DNA of 58,970 nucleotides from a virus. Below the pieces are notes generated by a model, which worked only from the letters and a program-made list of their open reading frames with translations, made no database searches and was not told the origin of the DNA. Positions 30,489-39,682 of this stretch are shown piece by piece; position 1 is the stretch's first letter; every line of letters starts with the position of its first letter. The stretch covers positions 1-58,970 of IMG/VR virus record IMGVR_UViG_3300037882_000913, one strand, 5' to 3'. The position numbers and the translations under genes are program-made.

Positions 30489-33400
30489 ATGCCAGACCAA
30501 TCTATAGAACTGATTGCAGACTTAAAACTGCAAAAACCAACGACCGCCGAAAGGCAGATTCGCGAGATTGAACGTAATTTGTTCAAGGGCTCTGGGCGGG
30601 CGGGAGAGCCGCTGGGTCGTCTTACTGGTAAAGTTTCTGAGTTTGACAAATCGTTAGAGGCTGCTAATGCCCGCGTTATCGCGTTCGGAGCATCCGCTGC
30701 GATTATCACAACTGTAACTACCGCTCTGACCCAGATGGTAGTTCAAAGCATTCGCGTTGAGAAAGTCTTGTTGGACATTAACGTATTGTTAGGTCAAAGC
30801 TCCTCCAGTCTTTCTAAATTTAGCGATTCGCTTTTTGAAGTAGCTAAGAATACTGGGCAAAGCTTCTTTGATGTAGCAGAGGCGGCTAAGGAGTTCTCTC
30901 GTCAAGGTTTAGGAGTTCAGGAAACTCTATCGCGCACTGCGGACGCGATGATTCTAACTCGTTTGACTGGACTTGACCTAGTTAAGAGCGTAGAACAATT
31001 AACAGCGAGCGTAAACCAATTCTCTAAAGAGGGAATTACGACGGCAGATGTTATCAACAGGCTTGCTAACGTTGATGCGAAGTTCGCCGTATCTGCTAAA
31101 GATTTGTCGGAAGGTTTGAGTCGTGCGGGTTCCGTAGCGCAAGACGCGGGAGCGTCATTCAACGAACTTATCGCGCTAGTAACCGCCGTTCAGCAAAGAA
31201 CCGCTCGCGGTGGTGCTGTCATTGGTAACGCGCTCAAAACCATTTTCACTCGTGTCTCCCGCTCTGACACTCTTGATTCTCTTGAAAAACTAGGAATTGG
31301 AGTCCGCGACCTAGAGGGAAATACTCTACCCGCAATCCGAATCCTAAGCGAGCTTTCCCAGAAATATGATGAAATGTCTTCTTCGCAGAGGGCGTTTACT
31401 TCTGAGCTAGTTGGCGGCGGCTATCAGATTAACATTGTAAAGAGCTTATTCGATGATTTAGGCCGCACTGTTCCAGAGTATGCTAAGGCGTTGGATGTGG
31501 CGGGTCGCTCTACGGACGAAGCTTACCAACGTAACGAATTGCTCAATAAGAGCTTTGCGTCGCTTGCGAATGAAGCTGGACAGAACTTAACTAAGCTAGC
31601 GGCCTCTTTTGGTAGCTTGACTTTCGGCCCAGCGCTCAAGAATATCTTTAGCGTCATTAACGGGGCGGGCGACTCTATTGATGGAAACGCTTTCTTGGAA
31701 GCGGGCGCGAAGGTTGGAAAGGGCTTAATAACGGGCATTGGCGACTTCATCGGCGGCCCCGGCCTAATCTACTTAATTTCCCTTATCGGCAAGTTAGGTA
31801 AAAAGTTTGGAACTTTCGCCAAAGATTCTCTTACGGATGTTCTATCTATTGGGGCTCCTAACGCGAAGATTCTTGATACGCAAAAGGGCATTGTAGATTT
31901 AGTTAATAACGAAGCTCGCGCCCATGACATTGTTAATAATGCACTATTAACTCAGGTTCAAAAAGAGCAACAGTTAATCCTTCTCATTAAAGAGAAAGTG
32001 GCCGCTCAAGCCGCTTATAAAAATGAAACACTCGCGTTATCAACCTCGTTGGTTGGTCGGGGAGTTGCATTCAAACCATCTACAGGTCAATTTAAGACAA
32101 AAGCGGGCGGCCATATGCCCCTTCCTATCTCGTCGGTCCCACAAGAAGCCATCCAAAGGGAAATTGTGGGGGCGAAGCAGGCGGGCTACAATATCCGCGC
32201 TTCTGACGTGCGCGTGATGCGGGCCAGCATCGACGGAAAAAGCACAACAGTTGTTTATAATAACAAAGAGAAGGTTATCCATGATTATATGGGGAGCGGG
32301 GAGCCTGCGATTATTCCGCCTACTGGTAGAATCAATAATTATTTTGACGGAACGACAACGAGGGCTTTTAAAAACTCATTAGGGGGCATTGGACTAAAAA
32401 TAAAAAATACGGGCTCCTATCTTGATTATTCTGCTGATAGAGCTAGCAAACAGTATCTTATCGAAGGAGTTGAGTCTCAGCAAAAAGGAGATGCCAGAAC
32501 CCTGTTTGAGACGTTAGCTAAAAAAGCTCAGAAAAAGGGCTTTTCTATAGAGTCCGGTTCTTTTATCCCACAGTTAGATAGAATAGACCCATTAACTTTC
32601 GATACTAACTCAAAAGTTGATAATCTTTATAAGCTTTTCCCACAGCTTCGTTACAGAAAAGGACTTGGCAATACTAGCGGCGACGTATTTTTGCCTACTG
32701 GCTCTACGAGCATTAAAACTCCATTTGGTTCTCTCGATGAATTAGAGTCTCTTGTCCAAAAACAATCTAATACCAAGCAAATAAGATTTGGAGGCGTCTC
32801 GACTCGGTTCGCCGCTGGAAGGATTGGTAACTATGCTGGTGGCATCGCAAGACCGGGACCATCCCTAACCGGAACTTTTGGCTCACTATCAGCCGACGCG
32901 GGTGCTAGACAAGCTTTCAGCGAGTCTGTATATATCCTAAGTAAAAAACTTGGCATCCCAGCTAATAAAATAGCATCAACAATAATTAGCGACAAGAATT
33001 TCAGGGGATTTGACGCGGCGTATTTTCAAAATGAAAATTTGATTAAAGTTGGCGCTCCGTCAATTAAAAACAGAGACACTATTAATAGACTTAAAGTGCC
33101 ATCAGTTGGGGCTTTAGGCAGGGGCGAGAGTTTGGGGCAAACGGCTGGGGGTATTATTGCCCACGAATATTTCCACAACGCGTATAGAACGAAACAGGAG
33201 GCCGCCCTTGGGTTTGCGAAAGAGAATGGCCTATTCATTCCTCGTGACGCGAGGCACGCCCTAGATTATCTTCAAGACGTAAAAGGCTACTCGAAACATT
33301 CATCAAGGGAATATAAAAGCTATGCGATAGAAGAGGCTCTTGCTACGCAGTTTGGCAAAGTAATTGGGTTTACTCAACACGCGGGCGGCCACATGCCCGA

Positions 33401-36400
33401 CTATAAAAATTTCGCAGCCTCCCCAAAAATCCCAAAACAACTTGATTACATAAAAAATAATCAAAAGTTGGGCGGCGTTGAATTTAAGAAGAAGGGCGGC
33501 GCACTTATCTTGGATATGGTTACTAGTGGCCGCGATGCCGAAGGCAATCGCTTAAAGGGCACTGGTATTCTTGATTTTGCCTTTAAACAACTATTTTCCA
33601 TTGCCCAGAAATCGGGAATCAAAGAGGTTGGTATGACTCCTATTAATGGGCGCGTCATCAATAAGGCGCAGCGCCTATTTGGGACTCGCGACTCAAGGGG
33701 CAAGCCAATTGATTTCGGAAATGATATTCGGTTGAATGTGGCGAAGTATGCGGGTAAGGTGATGAATGCTGCGGGCGGCTCTTTCAATCCAGCACGAGTT
33801 ATAAAACAAGGAGGCTTCGTAAAAGGAGCGAACAAACCAACGTTAAGCGGAATGGGAGAAATCCTATCTAGTATTGGTATTAAAGGAGACTTTAAAAGCG
33901 CGTCTGGTATAGAAGCTGCACTTAGGGATAAAAGCTCTAAGAAGAAACTCTTTGATTATTTAAAGAGTCGCCCGATAAGTGTAAGCTCGTTCCCTGATAA
34001 ATATTTTGAGATAGGGGATGGAAACCACAGAAAAGCTTTAGCTGATTTGGCGGGTATTAAAAATATACCTTCGTATCTTAATGCGGCGGGAGGACTGTCG
34101 GCCCAAAGAAATCTAATTAGACTTCCAAAAGGTTTTGAAGCGAAAAAGAGCGGCCCTAAAACTCTAAAAGAGAAACTTGCAGACGCTTACGCGAGCGCTA
34201 ATGTGGCGGCTCAAAAATTCGCTATTAAAGCTAATCCTTATGCGGCTTACGCTGACGACGCCATTGGATTTGTTCGTGGAATGTTTGGGTTTTCTGGGGG
34301 ATATATGAATGCCGCCCTTGGCTTCTCATCCGCCGAACTCCAAGGAATGTCCAAAAAAGACCTGTTGACGACCGCTCAACAACTTGGTATCCCAATTACG
34401 CCTGAGATAAAAAAATCTAATGCGGCGAGTTTGGCGAAATTAATTAGCGGCTCTAAGCAGCATAAGCAACTAGTTAGCCAAGAAAGAAGAGTAAAGGCCC
34501 GCGAGGGTGCGGCTCTGTCTAGTAACCTAGCGACAACTAGAGGGTTTCAAGCCCAATTAAAATTGACCGACACGGACGCTGTAGGACGACCTATCAATAT
34601 TAATCGTGTTACGCCGCCGCCGACAGAAGCTCAGAAGCTCGCAGAACTAGAGCGAGTCGTAAATCCCGGCGCTTTCTCCCCTTATTCAAAGGCTCAATTG
34701 GCACTTGGTCAAGCAGAATCAGCGAACCCAAGTTTGCCACAACGAACTCCAGAAGAACTAATACAAAGAAAAATTCAGGGAGCTAAAATCCGTGCGGAAA
34801 GAGCGGAGTCCGTAAGACAGAGGGCGATAGCGAACGCGAGAGCTAGGCTCGCGTCAAGAGACATTATTTCTGGCGCGGCGGCGGCTGGAATGACTGCAAA
34901 TCGCGCCCCCTCTCGTTTGAGTGGGCTAGGACTTCCAATCCAAAGCGGACCAAATCCCGTCCTAACCCCACGGGCTATAGAACTTGCCAAAGAAAGGCAA
35001 ATGGTTTCCAATCGCGTGCGGAATGAGCGGGGCTCACGCTTGACTTCTTCTCAATTAGAGCAGCTTCGAGCCGAATCTGGTTCAGGGCTCAAAACTAGAC
35101 AAGCGCAAGAAGCCGCTCGCCAGAAAGCTTATGCAGGTAGTGTAGAGGGGGTTGCCGCAAGACTAACAACCGCAGGAATAGCAAATCCTATTTCTAGCAC
35201 CTATCAGCAAGCTCCGCTTATTCCATTTTTAGGGCGTCCCGGTGCTCCGGGGGCGGCTCCCGGCACTGCCGCTGCCCAAGGGGGTCGCGGTGGAAGTTCT
35301 GGTGGTGGACCTCCGATAATTCCTCCAGTAGTGCCGCCATCGGGAGATTCCCCTCAAAAACGTTCGCTTTTATCGCGAGCTACTTCATTTGAAAAACCAG
35401 AACGCAACGCTAGGTTTTCCAGCGGAGCGTTTGCGCTTTCGTTCGCGGCCCCTTTAATTGGTGGAGTCGCAGCGGAAACTTTCGGTTCAAAAGACCCATC
35501 CGACCAACGCTCTAATCGCAAAATTCAAGGTATTGCATCGGGTATTGGAACTGGAGCGGCGCTAGGAGCTATTGTGGGCGGGCCTTTGGGCGCTGGTATC
35601 GGCCTTGCCGTCGCTGGATTTACTTCCCTCAAAGCGATTCTTGACAATACCGTTTTATCTTTTGACGACTTAAACGAAAAATCAAAAATACAATCAGAAG
35701 CGTCTCAAAGAATTATTTCCGGCATCGCTGGCTATGCTAACGCGCTAGAGACTCTTCAAAATGAATCACTGGACCCAAATCAGCGCAGAAGCGTCGAACG
35801 CCAAGGCCAGAAATCTTTGTCGTTACTTTCACAAGCGGATAAAGAAGAGTTGATAGCGGCGGGAACAGATTTCAAAAAAATTCAAGAGATTAACTCTAGG
35901 CAGTCTGAGCGGGCGAGTCGGGCCGACGCTGGGCTAGAATTGCCGAAATTAGTTAATTCGCTTAGGTCTAAAAAGGGAGACGGATTAGGAAACAGCATTC
36001 TTCTCAGCACTATTTTGGAGGCCGGGAAGCCTAATGAGGAGATTGACGAGAAAGAGTTGGATAGAAATCTAGCGGAACTCAAAAAACTGCCGAATCAAAG
36101 AGACGCCGTTAAAGGGATAAGTTCTCAGAGCGACGCTTACCGCAGACTTCAAGAACTAAAATCTCAAAAAACTGAAAAAAGAGAAGCTGTTCTAACGACT
36201 CTGGGACTAAAACCGTCTGATATAGCGGAATTTACCAGTCAAATTAATCAGGCGTCAGAAGCGCAGCGAGACGAATTTGATAAGTTGCTTCTGTCTGTAA
36301 AAAAGGGGTTAAATACCAGAGACGCTTTCAAAGCTTTCTCCGCTAATCTAGTAGAGGCTCAAAAAGACACCAGTAAAAGTCTATCTTCAATTCGTCGCAG

Positions 36401-38087
36401 TATTAATACAGAATCTTTAGCTGGACAACGTGCATCCGAGCTAGATTCAATTAAAAAGGACGGGTCGCGGAGCCGCGCTTCGTCGGTGTCTGACTTGACT
36501 TTTTCCACGTTGCGCTCGCGCTTGTCCGACGCCGAACCTTATCTTTCCGCGCCTACGTCTATTCGACTACAGAGCGAAGCGGACATTGCCCAAAAAACAG
36601 AAGGAACAAATAGGGAAATCACGAAACTCAACGAAGATAGAGCAAAAGCTATTCAAGGAAGCCTATCAGAAACGAAAAGAATCCTTACTGAAATTCCTGA
36701 TGGGGTTATCAATAAAATAAATGACCGCAAGGGCGCGTTGGGACTTGTCGAAAAAGTGGGCGGCGCTAAAACTTCTACGGCGGCATTAGAGTCTATTAGC
36801 AAGTTCGGTGCCTTGATAAAAGATTCAGAAGACCCTGAAACAAAAGCTTTCTATGAGAAATTGCTCGAACTATCAAAGCAGCAAAAAAGCGCGCTAGAGG
36901 GAATTGAGGAAAAATCAATAGAAACAGTTAATCAACTGCGATTGCAACTTGCTTTGGATAAAGCTGGCATAAAATCTGAAACCAACAGACAACTTAACAG
37001 AAAAGCTTTTCAAACTTCTTTGACCCAATTTAACCCTATAGACGTTCTCAAAAACGGACAACAATTTGGGGATATTGCGGCAGCCGCTAAAAAAAGAGTT
37101 TTCGATGGACTGGTTGACCCATCTGAATCCACTAACCAAAGATTTGCGCTCAGATACGGAACAGCGGAAGAAAAACGAAAAATACAAGATGAAGTCAGAG
37201 CAAAAGCTTTAGAGTCATCGGGAGTCAGGGCTCGTGGAATTATACAGGAGTTCTCAAGTGGTTCATTATCAAGCCCAGAGGAAATAGCAGACCAAAGAGA
37301 AAGCCTTTCTAAGAGTTTATATTTAATAGATAGTCCGGTCGGACCAGACGACAAGACCCGCATAAATAACTCTCGCAAGTCTGGAGGCGTTTATCTTGAG
37401 CCTACCTACGGAATTCCCGGCCTTGCCGCGATTCCTAATTTTTCTAAAGAGTTTTTAGCGCAAGGGGCTACCCTTTCGGACGTAGAAAAAACCAGAGAGT
37501 CTAAGAGAAAGCAATTAAAGAATGACTTAATTATCCAAGGGTTCTCAGCGGTGACATCTCAGGCCGACGCAGAAACTTCGCCATTTCTGGATGCTTTGTC
37601 TGGCGGCAAGTATGGATACGGAAGCGGCCTGTCAAAGTCAATATCATCGCAGATAAATTCAGGCAAGTTCCGAGATGCGGAGCAACAACTTACAGCCCTA
37701 TACCCAAGACTCAACAATGCTGGCAAACAAGAATTAGGTGGACAGGGTGGCATTATATCTAAGCTGCGAATCGCCCAACAGAACCTCGAAGCTACCGCAA
37801 GAAAAGCGGATACAGAATCTAAAAAGGCCGCTGGAGGCGATGACAAACCAATAACGATTAAGTTTGATAAGAGTGCGGAGGATACTATAAATAAGCTCGT
37901 TCCAAAAGAAAGCAAAACCCCTCCGTCTATATCTATCCCCACAACTGTATCAGTCACAACTACAGGAGGCGTATCAGAAAAAGATGGGCAGCAAGCCGGG
38001 GAAGCAATCAAAAATCAACTGGCGTCCGTAACTGAGTTCCTTTCCCAAAAGTTTGGATACGCAGAAGTTCCTAAAGCTACCGCATAA
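30489..38087 (+). CDS. Tape measure protein with embedded enzyme-like modules, 2532 aa
   Basis: Residues ~60-340 match the phage minor-tail/TP901-type tape measure core (ITTVTTALTQMVVQSIR, FFDVAEAAKEFSRQGLG, GGAVIGNALKTIFTRVSRSD). The rest is unusual. Residues ~783-965 contain a zincin motif HEYFH (892-896) with E948/E949 further on. Residues ~966-1094 show a GNAT-like acetyl-CoA loop R-x-x-G-T-G (1021-1026) and a later INGRVINKAQRLFG. Residues ~1095-1198 show a ParB-like DGNHRKALADLAG (1177-1189). These are separated by AGG motifs (539, 783, 965, 1095, 1199). A Gly/Pro linker is near 1585-1620, hydrophobic segments near 1645-1665 and 1682-1716, and long helices follow to the end. It sets tail length and is ejected ahead of the DNA. 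Confidence 0.85.
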   Translation: MPDQSIELIADLKLQKPTTAERQIREIERNLFKGSGRAGEPLGRLTGKVSEFDKSLEAANARVIAFGASAAIITTVTTALTQMVVQSIRVEKVLLDINVLLGQSSSSLSKFSDSLFEVAKNTGQSFFDVAEAAKEFSRQGLGVQETLSRTADAMILTRLTGLDLVKSVEQLTASVNQFSKEGITTADVINRLANVDAKFAVSAKDLSEGLSRAGSVAQDAGASFNELIALVTAVQQRTARGGAVIGNALKTIFTRVSRSDTLDSLEKLGIGVRDLEGNTLPAIRILSELSQKYDEMSSSQRAFTSELVGGGYQINIVKSLFDDLGRTVPEYAKALDVAGRSTDEAYQRNELLNKSFASLANEAGQNLTKLAASFGSLTFGPALKNIFSVINGAGDSIDGNAFLEAGAKVGKGLITGIGDFIGGPGLIYLISLIGKLGKKFGTFAKDSLTDVLSIGAPNAKILDTQKGIVDLVNNEARAHDIVNNALLTQVQKEQQLILLIKEKVAAQAAYKNETLALSTSLVGRGVAFKPSTGQFKTKAGGHMPLPISSVPQEAIQREIVGAKQAGYNIRASDVRVMRASIDGKSTTVVYNNKEKVIHDYMGSGEPAIIPPTGRINNYFDGTTTRAFKNSLGGIGLKIKNTGSYLDYSADRASKQYLIEGVESQQKGDARTLFETLAKKAQKKGFSIESGSFIPQLDRIDPLTFDTNSKVDNLYKLFPQLRYRKGLGNTSGDVFLPTGSTSIKTPFGSLDELESLVQKQSNTKQIRFGGVSTRFAAGRIGNYAGGIARPGPSLTGTFGSLSADAGARQAFSESVYILSKKLGIPANKIASTIISDKNFRGFDAAYFQNENLIKVGAPSIKNRDTINRLKVPSVGALGRGESLGQTAGGIIAHEYFHNAYRTKQEAALGFAKENGLFIPRDARHALDYLQDVKGYSKHSSREYKSYAIEEALATQFGKVIGFTQHAGGHMPDYKNFAASPKIPKQLDYIKNNQKLGGVEFKKKGGALILDMVTSGRDAEGNRLKGTGILDFAFKQLFSIAQKSGIKEVGMTPINGRVINKAQRLFGTRDSRGKPIDFGNDIRLNVAKYAGKVMNAAGGSFNPARVIKQGGFVKGANKPTLSGMGEILSSIGIKGDFKSASGIEAALRDKSSKKKLFDYLKSRPISVSSFPDKYFEIGDGNHRKALADLAGIKNIPSYLNAAGGLSAQRNLIRLPKGFEAKKSGPKTLKEKLADAYASANVAAQKFAIKANPYAAYADDAIGFVRGMFGFSGGYMNAALGFSSAELQGMSKKDLLTTAQQLGIPITPEIKKSNAASLAKLISGSKQHKQLVSQERRVKAREGAALSSNLATTRGFQAQLKLTDTDAVGRPININRVTPPPTEAQKLAELERVVNPGAFSPYSKAQLALGQAESANPSLPQRTPEELIQRKIQGAKIRAERAESVRQRAIANARARLASRDIISGAAAAGMTANRAPSRLSGLGLPIQSGPNPVLTPRAIELAKERQMVSNRVRNERGSRLTSSQLEQLRAESGSGLKTRQAQEAARQKAYAGSVEGVAARLTTAGIANPISSTYQQAPLIPFLGRPGAPGAAPGTAAAQGGRGGSSGGGPPIIPPVVPPSGDSPQKRSLLSRATSFEKPERNARFSSGAFALSFAAPLIGGVAAETFGSKDPSDQRSNRKIQGIASGIGTGAALGAIVGGPLGAGIGLAVAGFTSLKAILDNTVLSFDDLNEKSKIQSEASQRIISGIAGYANALETLQNESLDPNQRRSVERQGQKSLSLLSQADKEELIAAGTDFKKIQEINSRQSERASRADAGLELPKLVNSLRSKKGDGLGNSILLSTILEAGKPNEEIDEKELDRNLAELKKLPNQRDAVKGISSQSDAYRRLQELKSQKTEKREAVLTTLGLKPSDIAEFTSQINQASEAQRDEFDKLLLSVKKGLNTRDAFKAFSANLVEAQKDTSKSLSSIRRSINTESLAGQRASELDSIKKDGSRSRASSVSDLTFSTLRSRLSDAEPYLSAPTSIRLQSEADIAQKTEGTNREITKLNEDRAKAIQGSLSETKRILTEIPDGVINKINDRKGALGLVEKVGGAKTSTAALESISKFGALIKDSEDPETKAFYEKLLELSKQQKSALEGIEEKSIETVNQLRLQLALDKAGIKSETNRQLNRKAFQTSLTQFNPIDVLKNGQQFGDIAAAAKKRVFDGLVDPSESTNQRFALRYGTAEEKRKIQDEVRAKALESSGVRARGIIQEFSSGSLSSPEEIADQRESLSKSLYLIDSPVGPDDKTRINNSRKSGGVYLEPTYGIPGLAAIPNFSKEFLAQGATLSDVEKTRESKRKQLKNDLIIQGFSAVTSQADAETSPFLDALSGGKYGYGSGLSKSISSQINSGKFRDAEQQLTALYPRLNNAGKQELGGQGGIISKLRIAQQNLEATARKADTESKKAAGGDDKPITIKFDKSAEDTINKLVPKESKTPPSISIPTTVSVTTTGGVSEKDGQQAGEAIKNQLASVTEFLSQKFGYAEVPKATA

Positions 38088-39682
38088 TGGCCCTGTATTT
38101 CACAAACGTTAAACTCCTAGAATACACTCATACACCAGTGTCTCTAAGCGCGGGCTTGCGTTATCGTATTGAGAAGCAATTCAAAATTACTGGCAGGCTA
38201 CTAGACGAGACTTATAGCGGCCCACTCGCGCTATTCCAGCAGCAGGATTTACTATTAGGAGGAGCGGTGGACTATCAGGATATTAACCTAAACGGCGTGT
38301 CTTTTGGGGCGGGCAAAGTCCAATCAATTTCCTTTAGCGGCGGAACTATGGTTCGCACCGAAGATTACGAATACTCCATCGTTTGTTATGACGAAGGTAT
38401 ACTGACAAATGGTTCTGGGGGCGTTTACTCTGGTATAAGCTGGACGGATACAGACGAAATCGAAGAACTTTCCGAAAGTTTCGATTATTCGGAAAATGAA
38501 GAGGGTGATAAAGAATATACGCACTCTTTTGGGGTTAAATATGCAATTAGAACCACAGAAGCGGCGGTAATCGCCAGCGGCAAAGCGTTGGCCGCCTCTT
38601 TCCTTTCCGCTGCGTCGGGCCTAACTCAGTTTCTAAACTCCTACGCGGGCCTTTCTGGGGCGCGTCGGCTGTATTCGGAAGAATATAACACAGTTGAAGG
38701 CTCGGTTAGTATAACAGAAGTTCTGTCTTTACCAAAGACCGCCGCTAGTGGCTATTCATATTCCTATGAGTATAAAATGGATTTGGGCGAAGACGGCTTT
38801 GTAAACGCTTCGGAATCTCTAAGCATTGAAGGCTTGACTAATCCTCCTTACGCGGGGGCGCGGGCGGGTCAACTCGCGCTAGAGTCTGGGGCGGCTACTC
38901 GCATAGCGAGCGTATTCAGCGCGTATAATTGGAGCGACGCGCCGCTATTCACATCTCCAATCTCTAAGGCCACTTCGATAGACCAGTTTGCGGGCACAGT
39001 TCAAATTACCCAGAACTTTTCCAATAACCCTAAATATCAGACAAATGTAGCTTGGGAAAGGACTATTGAGCTATCTCGCGATGGTGATAACTTTTATAAT
39101 ATCTCTGAGGTGGGCTCGATTCAAGGACTCGGCAAAGAGAGTGAGCGGCTCCCTCGCGCTGTTGCGTTTTTCACGAATCCGGTGCTATCTGGTATCGCGG
39201 CACGAATTGCGACTGCCTACGCGACCACGGGGCGCAGCGAAACACCATTCCAAATCAAGCAATCAAAGTCAAAAAACTCCTTTGCGGGCCGCATTGAATA
39301 CTCTTTTGTTTATACTGATGATAACCGCCTAGCGAACAACGAGATTCGTAAGGAAGAAATTGAAGTAACAGATTCGCTGCCCGTCCACCTAGTTCAGAAA
39401 TACAACATATTCAACGTTAAGGAACTCGTTCAAACGCAGCAGCAAACCACGCTAGGCGGGCTTTCTGTTTCGGTTAAGCTTCGCGGTAAAAGAAACTTAC
39501 CGCTCGCGACCTATCTTGCTCGCGGAGTGGCGATTCTCACTGACACTAAACCGGTAACAGCAGACTCCTATCTTGATTCTTGCGACTATTCAATTTCGCC
39601 CGAATCCAACGAATTTAACCTGAGCGCGTCTTTTGTGTATATAGGCGCACACAAAACTCGCGAAGATATTAGACTGACTTAA
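38087..39682 (+). CDS. Tail protein with internal ~100-residue repeats, 531 aa
   Basis: Starts by TAATG overlap with the tape measure, so it is probably a distal tail or baseplate protein. From residue ~200 a unit recurs about three times: a strand block of the form GSVSITEVL or GTVQITQNF, then YEYKMDLGEDGFVNASESLSIEGL or AWERTIELSRDGDNFYNISEVGSIQGL, then a helix with A-x-x-A-x-R-I-A-x-x-Y. The same unit occurs in the next gene, so the two are paralogs. The N-terminal ~180 residues are different in each. No enzymatic motif is visible. Confidence 0.6.
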   Translation: MALYFTNVKLLEYTHTPVSLSAGLRYRIEKQFKITGRLLDETYSGPLALFQQQDLLLGGAVDYQDINLNGVSFGAGKVQSISFSGGTMVRTEDYEYSIVCYDEGILTNGSGGVYSGISWTDTDEIEELSESFDYSENEEGDKEYTHSFGVKYAIRTTEAAVIASGKALAASFLSAASGLTQFLNSYAGLSGARRLYSEEYNTVEGSVSITEVLSLPKTAASGYSYSYEYKMDLGEDGFVNASESLSIEGLTNPPYAGARAGQLALESGAATRIASVFSAYNWSDAPLFTSPISKATSIDQFAGTVQITQNFSNNPKYQTNVAWERTIELSRDGDNFYNISEVGSIQGLGKESERLPRAVAFFTNPVLSGIAARIATAYATTGRSETPFQIKQSKSKNSFAGRIEYSFVYTDDNRLANNEIRKEEIEVTDSLPVHLVQKYNIFNVKELVQTQQQTTLGGLSVSVKLRGKRNLPLATYLARGVAILTDTKPVTADSYLDSCDYSISPESNEFNLSASFVYIGAHKTREDIRLT

